64,000 nt of DNA from Thermothielavioides terrestris NRRL 8126 (Eukaryota > Ascomycota > Sordariomycetes > Sordariales > Chaetomiaceae): contig NC_016461.1 of assembly GCF_000226115.1 (NCBI RefSeq), forward strand, positions 4,332,882 to 4,396,881, read 5' to 3'. Of the stretch, positions 30,842-42,347 are shown one piece after another. Made by a program: the position numbers and the translations under genes. Each line of letters begins with the position of its first letter. Within the stretch, counting starts at the first letter, position 1. The notes below the pieces were generated by a model that searched no databases, was not told the DNA's origin, and saw only the letters and a list, made by a program, of their open reading frames with translations.

Positions 30842-32699
30842 TATTCGATCGCGTTGACCACCATCTTCTTCAAATCTATTTGATCGATCGAACCTGTTTA
30901 ATTCGATCGAACCACTTAAGTATCCGCGATCTCTTGCGATGGCTTACCTATAGGAGGCCTCTATATGCTATAGAAGTCAACTGCAACTATCGACTCTACT
31001 AAGCAGTTGAGTCCAACAAGGATTTCGACGGCTACTATACCTCCTTCGCTAAGCGCTATAGCCCCTATGTTCCTATAGTCAAGTAGGCTATATCTTAGTA
31101 ATACTGTACTTTCCCGATCTGAGGCTCGCTAGACCTTGTAACCTATAAGTGCTTAATGATACCCTCGACACTATAGAGACCCCTAGCTATATACTAGTAT
31201 CTAGAGCCTTCACTATGACCTACGGTTGAAGGCCCCTCTTTCTAATCTATATCCGCTTCTACTATACAGTTGTTTAGTTAGCTAGTTGGTTACGTTGGCT
31301 AATGTGAGATATATCTCCTAAAGTAGCGAAGGGCTTGGAAAAGCCCTTTAAGCCGTAGGACCTAAAGGATTCGAATATACTAGGCGAGTTTCTAGAGAAC
31401 TTACTAGTAACCGCTCGATCATCTATTGCGCCAACGTTCTTACTAATAAAGTAAGTCAAGGAGTATAATCTAGGCTAAGAATATCGACTAGCTAAGATCT
31501 AAAATACTCGATGTACCTAAACTAAGTATCCGCCTATCCTAGCTGTTTAGAGCCATGATACCTAGAATATAACAACTCTCAATCGCGATCTATAGGATAT
31601 AGAGGTATCTTTCGTCATTGGATACGATTTATAGCTAGGCAACGACGATATAGAAGAGGACCTTTATAGTACTAAGGATTCGATCTCGAAGCTAGCTAAT
31701 TTTAGCTATAATAAGTAGATAATCTTATACCTCGATTAGCATATTAATCGCTTGGAATAGGACTAGATCGCCTTAGGCGATAGACTAGCTGTTCGCTTTA
31801 CTAAGGTGATAGCATCGAATTTGGATAAAATGAGCTAAACTATAAGCTAAAATATATGTTAAATAGACGCTTATATTGTATATTTGGAAGAGCAATCTAT
31901 AGTTCGCTCTATAAGAACCTACTCCTAGGCATTGTAGTAAGCCTATTAGGAAGCTATAGATCGCCTATATATAGGAATTTAGCTGCTACGTCAACCTTAG
32001 CCCGCTATCCTAGGCCTCGACAATTTAACATTGAATAGCTTGCAACGTATACTGAGACAGTGTATAGTAATGGAGGACTACTATAGGTAGGCCTAGCCAA
32101 ACTAGGCTTCGCTAGTCGACCAACTTGTATAAACGCCTCCTATATAGCTAGCTACGACTATACTGGTTATATCGTATATCGGCCTAGATCTACGTTAGTA
32201 GGCACCTATATATCTAGTTAGCTAGGCTCCCTACTAGCCGGTATAGCCTTATCTACCAATATAGCTAAACTTGTCTATTTAAACTGTATATCTGATTTCC
32301 AAGGAAGGTATAGCTATCGGCTTACGATATAACCTCGTTTACAATAGCCCTTGCTATATAGAGTAGTATTATCGTTATTGGCTAAACCCTTAGAGCGACA
32401 GCTCAACGCTCGATAGCCGCTAGTACTACGATAGCACTTACGACTCTAGCTATACGATAGGCTATACCGAATTCAAGGTTAAATGCGAGGACATTAGTGT
32501 ATTCGATCCTTTCTACTTAGATCCTAATGGCTTAGGAGTAATCTGCGAAGGCAAGGCAATTACTTATACCGATACTCATCGTTTTCAAGCCTATATTGAA
32601 ACCTTTATTGAGGATAATAACGATAGATCTATTAAACGGTAGATTATTAAGATGTTCCCTATGCTCCTTGAAGGCTGGGCCTAACTTTGGTAGTTCGAA

Positions 32700-33600
32700 G
32701 CAATCTCTGATAGCTATCGTCGTTTTCTTAAAGAACAAGGCCTTAAGGCGATGTTGGAGGCCCTAAGGAAGCGTTTTAAGTCTAATTCAATGGTAGCTAC
32801 TAAGAAGTTCAACATTATATTCCTCTACCTTAAAGACATTGTTATTGACGAAGAAGCCTTTATAGAATTCGTAGAGCGTAAGTTGCGCTAGGCTTATACA
32901 ATGAATAACAATGCCGATAGCTCTAATTAGTAAAGCACTATATATTAGATCTAGGAGTATATAGATTTGAATATCCAATAATATATTCGTTACCTCTAGT
33001 TTTTCACCTCGCTTGATTAGTGCCTATACGAATAGGAGCAATTGTGAGCTATATTGAAATCAGTAGCTACAAAGAAGTATCCTAATATATAGAAGAAGCC
33101 GAGTAGTAAGGAGAAGGACGAAAAGGACAAAGCTAAGTAGGTACCTCGATATTAGGCTAATAAGTCTCGAAGTAATTACAAAGATCGGTACCGCTATAGT
33201 GGAGATTACTACTGCTTAGCCGATTGTAACTATGACCGAGATTGGGACGACTACTATAACTATGACGATCGTCGCTATAACGACCGTCGCTACGACGATT
33301 AGCGTAATGATCGGAAAGACTGATATAACGATTGGAAGGACTATTATAACGACTATAAGTGCGATCGGCGTAACTATATATATTTCGCTAGTGACCCCGA
33401 ATCTAGGAACGAAGCTGATATATTGGACTTAGTATCCGAGAGTTTATCTACTATCTCTATATCGTCTTCTAAATTGGAGATCGCTTATATAGTTATCGAC
33501 TTAGAGCTTATATACTGTAAATGCTATAAGACCTTCTAAGCTAAGTTGGAGGTTCACTAGTATATTAAGGCTTGTAAGGGCATAGGCCTAAAATACACTT
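32700..33600 (+). pseudogene. Gag-like region of the retroelement, RIP-degraded
   Basis: Broken by TAG stops. Legible pieces include KKFNIIFLYLKDIVIDEEAF and EFVERKLR (32800-32890), a Tyr/Asp/Arg-rich stretch with repeats of the type YNDRRYDD (33200-33390), and CKCYKTF followed by LEVH and YIKAC (33515-33575). The last could be a relic of a zinc finger with Cys-x-Cys and His spacing, some His having mutated to Tyr or stops. Position before the protease and basic/charged composition support gag; the sequence is too mutated for more. Confidence 0.6.
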
Positions 33601-33879
33601 AGAAGAACTATATAGCTAACTAAGCTATGCCTAAACGCTATATTTATAGCTATTGTACCTCTGTTCTAGGTTTATATAATGCGCTGTTCCGACATTTAAA
33701 GTATTACAAGGATATAAAGAACGGCATTTTTCGCTACTTGGCAGAGCCTAATAGCCTTAAACCTATAGAATCCGTAGGCAACTCGGTTATAGAGTACAAA
33801 CTAGAGACCCCTAAAGTTATAGCTTACTAGGTTAAGGAAGCCCTGGCTTTAGAGTCGAACGATAGTATCGACAGCCCTC

Positions 33880-36800
33880 TCGGCAACTATATACACCTTT
33901 GTATCGCCGCTTATACGAAGGAGGATAGCGAGGAGCTAGAAGTGTGCCTCGACCTAGGAGCTAGCCATTTAATCATTGGCTATAACCTATTGAACCTACT
34001 CGACTACTCTATCGAACGCTATAAAGGCAAAGTGATAGGCGTCGGTGATAAGAAGCTAGCCCTTTCGTAGTAGGCCACCTTTACTATCTTCCTAGCTAGT
34101 ACAGAGAATGGAAAGCCCATTTTATATAAGTTTACCTACTCTGCTTAGGTAGTAGATTCCCTAGGACCTAATCTTCTACTTGGCAACGATTTCCTAGATG
34201 GCTACTACGCCTTAATCGACTATAATGCGAAGAAGGTTGACCTCTAGGCCTTTAAATTTACTATTCTGTTCGCTATTAACGTCTATTCGGCTCTATATGT
34301 ATATAAGGTCAAGACTATATATATAATTATACTTCTACCTAACTAGGAGGCGGAAATTCCTATCGAATATAAGCTACTTCTAAAAGGCTAGTCCTTTATA
34401 TTCTACTCTGACTATCTAGCTATATATTATATTATAGTTATAGCTAAAACCACGAAGGTGGCCGCCGTTAAAAACACCTTCTGTAGCATCATTAAGATCC
34501 TAAAGCGGTACCTAGTAGGTAAGATCTATAAGTGCGAAGATAGCGGTTTCCTAGCCTATTCCTAGACCTTTGCCTTAATGGCATTGGTAGCTAGTATTGC
34601 GATAGCTACAATGGCTACCCTAGCAGTAGCTATAGATATTGAACCCCCTTCTTTAGCAGCGTAGTCTACTACGGTTATACCGGTCAACAGTGAATTCGCC
34701 TTTAATAATTGTATCGTAGCCGTAGCGTAATATAGCTATAGCGCTTATAAGCCAGCTATTCCGACCATCAACCTTACAAAAGCAACTTTAGTTAGTGAGT
34801 TTAACGACACTAATTCTACTACGCCAATAAGCGACTATATCTTCCAACTAGTATAGGCTAACGAACTCGACGAGCTGGCTAGTAAACCATTTGTACTAGA
34901 AAAGCAGTCAACTCTCGGCCTTTGTATAGACCTAAGCCTCGATGAAATTATCACCAAGGATAGAGTACACGTATATACTAAGGATTCCAACACCGCCTAG
35001 CGATTTATCGAGGTTATTAAGCGATATCCTAGCCTCTAGAAGGACGAAGGCCTCGTCTAGCAGAGCCTAGACGAACTGATATATATACCTCTAGTAGAGG
35101 GCTAGCAATATTAGAAGGTCAACGCCCGTTCTTACCCTCTAAGTAAGAAGGATCGTAAGGTACTCGATAAGACGTTCGATAGCCTATATAAGCAAGGCTA
35201 TATAACGTAGACGATATATACTATACTATTTATATACCTAGTATTCGTTGTTTAGAGGCTAGGACGCAACGGAGAGCTTAAAGGCCAAGTTATAATCGAT
35301 CTACGGAGTTTGAACTATATAATAGTGCCTAATAACTACCCTCTACCTCTATAATCAGAGATTATCGCTAAGTTGCGTAGCAAGCACTTCATTATAGCGA
35401 TTGATACTATATTGTTTTTCTACTAGTTCGACGTTTATCCTCTATATTACGATTGATTTACTCTGATTAGCCTACGTAGCCTAGAGCAGCCTACAGTATA
35501 CCTAATAGGCTACTATAACTCTCTAACGTACGTTCAACGTATTATAGACTAGCTCCTAAGGCTATATTCTACGTATATACGCGCTTTTATCGATGACATT
35601 GTAATCTACTTAGACAATGCTAAGGATTATATACGCTATCTAGATACGATATTTAGCCTCTTTGTAGATAAGAACATCTCCCTTTCGCTAGCTAAATCTT
35701 ATATAGGATATCTAAGCGTAGAGCTCCTAGGATTCTATGTCGATAGCCTAGGCCTTACAACCATTATATAGTGCGTTAAGGCCTTTAAGCAACTCGTATT
35801 CCTATATACTCTCAAGGCTCTTAAGCAATATATCGGCCCTATAGGTTTTCTTTGGCACCTGATCCTATATTATACGCAATTGGTAGAGCCTCTATAAGCT
35901 TGTAAGACCGTGTTGCTGAGGAAAGGCCGTGAAGAAGGCTATATTAAGACCGGTAACGCCTCTAAGAGGACCGTTTACTACGTAAAGACGACCTTCGAGC
36001 CTATACCTATAGAACGCCTATCCTTCGAAGCGATTTAAGCTACAATCTATAAGGAAGATCCAACTATCTTACACTACTTCGATCTTAATAAGCAGCTCTT
36101 TATACAAATTGACGGCTATCTAGAGCGTAGATTCGGTATAATGGTATTCCATTTGTACGATAGCTACGAGTAGGAGCCTAGTACCCCGATTCCTTTAAAC
36201 TAGGTACTCCTAGTGATATTCCTTAGCCAATGCTTAACGAAGGCCAAGATATAGTATAGGCCCTCTAAATAGGAAGTGGTATACCTAGTATAGGCCATTA
36301 AAAAGCTCTATACTATGATTTATTTAGCTAGGCTTCTAGTGAATGTACTTACTAACTATATAGCTACCTATAGCATTGTTGTATAGACCTAGCTCGATAC
36401 TTCGTCTATTGATCGAGCTAACTAGTAGCTGATCACCGCCTCCGTCTACCTCTCGGAGTATAACCTTCGACTATATCACCTGCCTAGCCGCCTTAACTTC
36501 GTATCGGATGCTCTAAGCCGCTTAAAAGCGATATAGGATCCTGTTAAGCGCCTAGAAGGCCTTATAGTGCTCGACAATGTAATATTCGCCTTCGCCGAAG
36601 CCTATATAGAGGAGTCACTTCGATAGAAGTTTATTGCTATATATAAAGAAGACTCTAAATACAAGGCTATTATCGACGATCTAACTAGTGGCTCGCTATC
36701 CGCTAAGGGTAGTAGAGCTTTTTTATATCCTAGACTACCTTTTACGATAGTTGATAGCTTGATCTACAATATCTAGCTATATAGTATACACCTTTTTTAT

Positions 36801-38160
36801 ATACTATTCGGTATAATCAAGGAAGTTCTTAGCCTAGTTTATAACGCTAAGCATTACTTTGGTGTAGAGCGTATACTCTACGATTTATATAGTATATCGA
36901 TAGTCAATAAGATTTATAAAGTTAAGAAGTATATAGCATATTACTTATTATACTAGCTCAACGTTATAGATTGTTAGAAACCGATTAGCGAATATTAGCC
37001 AATTCGACTAAACGATATACTCCTAATACAAGTTATCGCTATTGACTTTATTATAAGCCTTCTAAGCGTGTTATCGAAGGGCTCTCCTTAGCAACTAGAA
37101 GGCTATAACACCTTTGATACGATGATAACTATATTTTATAAGAGTAGTAAATAGACCCTCTTATTACTAGGCAATGGCAAATACTTTACAAAGGACTAGG
37201 GCTATATTCTTATATATTAGTTGCTTCTATCTAATTGGAGTATACTATTAGCTATTATCTTCGACTAAGACTATAAGTTTATATTGGATCTCTAGACTAG
37301 TATATAGGAGTATCAAGGCACTAAGTTACTGATGACAACTATATACTATCTGTAGGCAAATGGTCTAGTAGAGTATAAGAATTAGACTATAGAAATCGCT
37401 TTACGATTCTATACCTTCGAATTTCCAACTAGCAACTAGGTCGATATTATCCCGCTACTACAATGGAACCTCAATAGTGTATATTCGGCTCTAATTCGCT
37501 CAACGCCTTATAAACAATTGTATAGGTTCCGACTATAAGGACCACTTGATATAATCGTAGCCGATCTAGGCGTAGCTACTCTTATAGACTTGCCTATGCT
37601 ATAGGAGGATTTACGCTATAAGGTATAGTTGGCTATAGACTTTGTAACTATATAAGCTAAACGTTATTACGATAGTTGCTATTGCTAAGTCGAATTCAAA
37701 GTCGGTGATAAGGTTTACCTTCGGCTATATTATAGCTACTACCTACCTAGTAACCTACCTTGGAAATTGTTATAACAGTGCGCTAGGCCGTTTCCTATCA
37801 AGCGCTATATTAGCTAGCTTATATACAAACTCGATCTTCTAGACTATATAGGAATCTACTTAGTTATCTCTATAGAATATCTCTCGTTAACACTGCTAGA
37901 AGAAGATCTATATAGCCGTATTGAACTAGAGGTAGGCCTAGTCGAAGATTCCTAAGCCTCTAATTGGTTGGAAGATCATGAATTTAGTAATAACTACGAA
38001 GTAGAGCGTATTCTTAAGCACTTGGTTATAGGCATATAGATCAAATATTTGATCTAGTAGAAGAATCTAGGCGCCTACTACAATATATAGAAATCGCTAT
38101 ATAATATATAGTACGCTCCGAAGGTTATAGAGGAATATTAGAAGCGCCTAGGTATCGACC
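33880..38160 (+). pseudogene. Pol region: protease, RT, RNase H, integrase, chromodomain (RIP-degraded)
   Basis: Landmarks in order: protease VCLDLGASHLIIG near 33937-33975, where the active-site D-S/T-G-A motif survives as DLGAS; RT with VIDLRSLNYIIVPNNYPLPL near 35291-35350 and FIDDIVIYLDNA near 35585-35620; RNase H with HYFDLNKQLFIQIDGYLERR near 36072-36130; integrase with AKHYFGVERILYDLY near 36850 (zinc-binding HHCC, Cys partly changed to Tyr), the core aspartate in VIAIDFI near 37030 and a later VEYKN; and a chromodomain near 37990-38150 reading YEVERILKHLVIG, then KNLGAYYNI and KVIEEY. Dozens of in-frame TAG stops occur, mostly where Gln or Trp is expected. Chromodomains of such elements bind histone marks to guide integration. 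Confidence 0.85.
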
Positions 38161-38240
38161 TGTCTATAGGTACGGTATAGAAGAAGGAAGCCGAGGCGCC
38201 TACTAAACGCCCTCGTAGCTAGCCCCAAAAGAACGTAGAG

Positions 38241-38306
38241 GCTATAGACAAGGCTATAGATAAGACTATAGACAAGGCCGCCGACAAGGCTATAGAGAAG
38301 ACTGTA
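38241..38306 (+). repeat. Short tandem repeat encoding DKAI-like units
   Basis: After the chromodomain, GACAAG-GCTATA-type 12-bp units are repeated about five times, encoding DKAI, DKTI, DKAA, DKAI, EKTV in the pol frame. This is a charged low-complexity tail at the end of integrase. Confidence 0.6.
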
Positions 38307-38756
38307 GGCGCTATAGCACCTACTAAGCGCCTATGTGGCCGCCTTCGGAAGGACCTAGCAGTAGCTAGCTTATCGACGAAGACCTCTTTGCAAGAGGTGC
38401 CTACTCTAGTAGCCTAGACTAAATAGCCCTCGGGGCCATAGACTATAGTACTGTAGCCCAGTACGCCCAGGGAGGAACCTACGCCAAAGGCCCCGATTAA
38501 GCATATGACGGTGCTACAATCTACAGCACCGTAGCTAGCAACGCTAGAGAAGATACCTATGCCGGTTAAGTATGTCCTGGAGCTACCTTCGCCAGTACGT
38601 TCGACCATTGTAGTAGCTAGTCCAGCCTTGAATCTATAGCGCAATATATACGCTAGCAAAGGCGTTAAATCAACGTAATACTATAAGGAGAAGGAGGATC
38701 AATTCGAGAAGCAACGTAGTGAGGGCATTATAGTGTTTTTCTTGCAGCTCGGCACT

Positions 38757-38974
38757 TGATACCGGAACTGTATTATATATATAAATAGATGATGACCCTA
38801 TCTGGGAAAGGCTCTGGGTTAGGGTTGCGCTATACAGGGTTAACCCTATATAGCCTATATACCCTATACACTGCCAAGAATATCTTGGCAGTGGAGGGAG
38901 CCTCCCTACTTTGAATCCATCATCACACTTACTATCAATCTTCTGTATACTGCATATTGCGCGCCACCGCATCA
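38757..38974 (+). repeat. 3' long terminal repeat
   Basis: A 218-bp copy of the 5' LTR, TGATACCGGAAC to GCCACCGCATCA. It carries more T and A at transition sites near its left end (for example TATTATATATATAAA where the 5' copy has TATCATGTATGTAAA), suggesting light RIP. TTAGGG lies at 38819-38824 and the AGGGTTAACCCT palindrome at 38836-38847. No purine tract abuts it; the nearest (AAGGAGAAGGAGGA) is about 60 bp upstream. Confidence 0.95.
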
Positions 38975-38979
38975 CATCG
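38975..38979. repeat. Target-site duplication, right copy (CATCG)
   Basis: Exact copy of 30604-30608, directly after the final CA of the 3' LTR. Confidence 0.9.
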
Positions 38980-39624
38980 GTGGATGCGAAGCAAACGACG
39001 AGACCTCGGAAGGCCCAGGGGAATGAGGAATTCAAAAACCCACGTCCCGTGCCCTTTTATGAGCGACGTTAATCCCACCTCGAAGTTAATACGGTTGCCA
39101 CAGAACTTTTTACACTATTCGCCTTCATTGTCACACATATAGAAGAGGACGCGTCGATGGTGCCGCCACTGGTTGGTCTCCGTGCCGAAAAAAGCTTTGG
39201 AAATGAAGTTGACGCAGGTGAACACTCACTCCCAACTAACGTGAAGGAATACGACTCTGAGAAACGCAATGCTGTCTGAGATAAGTTATATTTATCTTGG
39301 CTGCCCATGGCTTCTTGTCCGCCAGGACAGGGGGGTGTGTGCGCCATAGTGGAACGGCGCAATGTAGTGTATTCCGTAGTCCATATGTTCCGTAAGAAAT
39401 ACTGTAATTCGCACGGAGATGCAACTCTGTGCCAAGATGCCAGCTAAGGCGTTTTGGCAATGCCTCCCATCGCAATTCTGCAAGCTTGGAGCTCGAACTA
39501 ACACAATTCCTCGACCGTCGACGCTCTAGCCTCCGACCAGTGGGCAAAATGCGCTGGCGCGCGCCAGTAACGCCCGGCCACGCACTGCACTAGGGAAACG
39601 GACGATCTGACGCAAAACCCCAAG
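38980..39624. other. Intergenic region after the retroelement
   Basis: 645 bp of ordinary base composition; the AT-rich RIP signature stops at the element edge. The first 50 bases continue the open frame seen left of the element. Otherwise this is the promoter side of the gene at 39625. Confidence 0.4.
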
Positions 39625-40599
39625 ATGATGTTCGTGCTGGCACTGGCGGCTCTGACGGCCGGAGCGCTGGCTGCCGGCCGCGACCACGCGCTCTCGCTTC
39701 CGTCGTACCACTACGGCGCCCCGATCCGCGTCGAATGCATGAACCGGAGTTCGTGAGTGACGCTCTGGCATCCATCCGCCACGCAGACCGAGATCGTCGA
39801 ATTCGGCTCCCCGCGCTGACTGCTTTGGTAATTCCTTCCCGCTTGCAGCGAAACGGGCGAACACATCGAGAATGCGGCGCACGAGATCCAATGGGTCCCC
39901 TTCCCGGTCTGCAACGAGACCAACAAGCCGCTCGAATTCCACTACGGCATCGAAGGCGAGCAGAACTGCACCATCGCCATGGTCAGCGACCCGTTTTTCC
40001 ACCTGCTCGAGTTCTACATCCACAGCGACGCCCCCTTGTCGTGCCGTCTACCCGCGCGGCCGCCCGCGCACGTTGAGGTGGTCGGCGAGAAGCCGCACCA
40101 GCAAGAGTACATCCCGCTGGTCTTTGCCTTGGCCGGCACGCTCCAGCTGAGCCACATGCACATCAGCACGCACCTCAACGTATTGCTGCACAGTACCCCC
40201 AAGCACCACATCCATCCGCGCGACAGCGGAGTGCTCGACAGCGCCACGGCCTACAGCACCAGCCCGCTCACCCACATGGAGGGCAGCGCGACGCGGCGCC
40301 TGGTCATCGGGGACCCGCTGCCGCTGAGCTTTAGCGTGCGCTGGTTCCCTACCCCGGCGCTCCCCAAGATCGAGGGCAAGGTCGAGTGGTCCGGCATGGG
40401 TGGGCACATATACGCCAGCACCGTCTTCTACAGCTTGGTTTCGTTCTTCGCCGGCGTCGTGGTCTCGGCCGTGTACTTCTTTGGAACGGTCCTGCCCAGG
40501 CGGCTCAGGGGGCGCGGCCTGGGCGGGGCAACGCCGCTCGGCTACGGGTTGAACGGGGTGGGCAACGGCTGGGGATACCAGAAGAGGGCAATTGACTAG
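39625..40599 (+). CDS. Type I membrane protein of unknown function
   Basis: Exons 39625-39752 and 39849-40599 with a 96-bp intron (GTGAGT...GCAG) encode 292 residues. A signal peptide (MMFVLALAALTAGALA) is followed by a lumenal or extracellular domain with conserved-looking cysteines (RVECMNRS, FPVCNET, EQNCTIAM, APLSCRLP) and histidine-rich segments (SHMHISTHLNVLLHSTPKHH). A single membrane helix near residue 240-262 (TVFYSLVSFFAGVVVSAVYF) precedes a short basic tail (LPRRLRGRGLGG). Several N-glycosylation sequons are visible (NRSS, NETN, NCTI). The layout suggests an ER or secretory-pathway protein; I know uncharacterised fungal homologues of this shape but no function. Confidence 0.75.
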
Positions 40600-40860
40600 G
40601 TAGCTGGTATCTCAACAGACCTGCCACCGCCATCCGAGCGCCTGCTTGCCTGGTGCAGGAAGAAGGTGGTTCGACTGAAAGGGAGATACCAGGGACATTT
40701 GGTATCGGGCTGGATGTCACGCGATCCAGCGTGCCGATCCGCTTACTTCCCACGCACATACATCACGCACATACAATTACCGTTCCAACGCAAGCATTCA
40801 CCATCCTCTGCCAATGAGACATTTGCGCACCTGTTGCTCGCGATTCCCTTCCACACCTGT

Positions 40861-41583
40861 CTACTGCGATTTGCGCCCCTCCAGGACGGCGTCCGCTGCC
40901 TTGATGCGACCAAGAATTCGGGAAGCCATGTCGATGGCCCCGATCGCCGCTTGGTCACGGTCAGACAAGCGCCCGAATGGGATGACAGTGAGGCAAGGAC
41001 GATGGACACTTACGGATAAGGCACCACGGCCCATAGAATTGGAAGCGCAGCGTGCGCTTCAGCTCGTCCGAGTAGACGGTGCTGTCCAGGTAGTAGGTGT
41101 CGTGGATGCACACCAGGGTCGTGAAGGCCACTTCGAGCGCGTAGACGAGGAAGAGCAGCTCATCAGCGCCCGAGGTGCCGCGACGCTGCACGGCTAGGCG
41201 GTACACGCCGTACAGGACGGTGGGCAGGAGGAAGAGGAACTCGACGTGGAGGAACAGACCAATCCAGCTGTCATGGCCCGAAGCCGTCTCGGGCGACCAC
41301 TGAACGATCGGGTCGTTGTACATCTGGATGTACCACTGCTTGAGCGCGTAGAAGGCGTGCAGCGGCGCGCCGGTAGGTTCGTACACCCAGGCGGGATACA
41401 GGTACTCGAGCAGGTCGATGACTGCGTGAAGCCGTCCGTCAGCCTGGGGCCGGGCCAACTGCACCTGCCGGCTCCCGACCCGGCCCTCCCGTGTCGCGGT
41501 CACTCACAGAAAATGAGGGGAACCTGAAGCAGGAACCATCCCATCCACGCCTTGTTCCTCCACGTATTGTTGTAGGTTGCCAT
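40861..41583 (-). CDS. EXPERA/TMEM97-like ER membrane protein
   Basis: Three exons, 41583-41508, 41421-41014 and 40949-40861, introns of 86 and 64 bp (GTGAGT...GCAG and GTAAGT...CAAG), give 190 residues. The model restores four membrane helices: WMGWFLLQVPLIF|FIDLLEYLYP, then HVEFLFLLPTVLYGVYRL, then LLFLVYALEVAFTTLVCIH, and RFQFYGPWCLIPAIGAIDMA. The Asp/Pro pattern (LIFFIDLLEYLYP ... YNDPIVQW) and HDTYYLD fit the EXPERA domain shared by TMEM97 (sigma-2 receptor) and emopamil-binding proteins, which act on or sense sterols in the ER. The last intron uses AAG as acceptor, less common but framed by a CTGAC branch site, and it recovers the canonical helix-4 aspartate. The tail ends in RKSQ, a weak dilysine-type context. 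Confidence 0.82.
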
Positions 41584-42347
41584 TTTGCATACGTGAGCTG
41601 TCGTCTGGAGATGAAGGCACCGCGAGGGACAGAGCTGGAGCTTGTTGTGAGACACAAGCTTTCCACCAGTCGCGTCCAACTTGTCTCGCCTTCGCGTCCA
41701 GGAGGCCAGGGTTCCCTGAGCTTATTTTGGCCCCGAGGGCAGGGCCGGACCAACATCGTGCCAGGGGTCCCACAGGGGCCCCGCAGGGGTCGACCACTGG
41801 AATAATACCGTACCGATATACTGTATGCACTTCGTTCACACGTTACCTGGAGTTACACTCATGTACAGTTCAATCCCTGTTTGTTTGTTAGTTTGGTACC
41901 TAGAGTGGATTACCATCAGTATGTGCAGACTGATTGGTTGAATTGGCTAGCGTGGTTGATTTTGGTCGATTTTGGGACAGCAGGGTGTGAAGTGCCGAAG
42001 CCAGTCAATGGAGCGGGGGGGGAAAAAGCCAGGTTTTGGTTGGCTGCAGGCCCCTGTTAAAAGTGGGGCCAAGAACCAAACTAACAAACAAACAAGGATT
42101 GAACTGTACTCCACTCCGTGGTGTTCCTGGAAAAGCCGCAAGTCCACCATGGCTGCCAACTCCGGCAGGTCCAGCGGAACTGAAAAGCGCCCTTCAGCAG
42201 CGATCAGCTCGCAAATACCTGACTTGAGTTGCGAGCAACCTAGCGACGATGACCTTCATAATTATATCGAATTTGTCGCGTCTCAATAGCCATACCTTGC
42301 TTTGTCAAAAACAAGCAAGAGAGACCGAATAAGAACAAAACTCCCTC
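41584..42347. other. Intergenic region
   Basis: 764 bp. One short plus frame, 42150-42290 (MAANSGRSSGTEKRPSA..., about 46 residues, ending YIEFVASQ), has a good ATG context but no recognised family. I do not call it a gene. Confidence 0.4.

Larger units (their letters stand above)
30609..38974 (+). mobile_element. Ty3/gypsy chromovirus-type LTR retrotransposon, RIP-inactivated
   Basis: An 8366-bp element bounded by two 218-bp direct LTRs that start TGAT and end ATCA, flanked by the 5-bp duplication CATCG. A primer-binding site follows the 5' LTR. Between the LTRs, in order, I can read remnants of gag, aspartic protease, reverse transcriptase (FIDDIVIY), RNase H, integrase and a C-terminal chromodomain; protease-RT-RH-IN order plus the chromodomain defines a chromovirus of the Ty3/gypsy group. 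No long frame survives: CpA and TpG are nearly absent from the interior while TpA is hugely enriched, turning CAG and TGG codons into TAG, His and Cys into Tyr, and Met into Ile. That is the footprint of RIP. The element is complete in structure but cannot encode its proteins. Confidence 0.95.

Noticed and set aside
38241..38306. Possible CRISPR-like or satellite array
   Set aside because: It is a 12-bp coding microrepeat without spacers, in a eukaryotic retroelement.
30609..38974. Reading TAG as glutamine (an alternative genetic code) to explain the many in-frame TAGs in the retroelement
   Set aside because: TAG also replaces expected tryptophan, and His/Cys to Tyr and Met to Ile changes occur at the same time, which fits CpA-to-TpA mutation on both strands, not recoding.
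42150..42290. Possible 46-residue gene starting MAANSGRSSG
   Set aside because: Too short, no homologue recognised, no signal peptide or Cys pattern.
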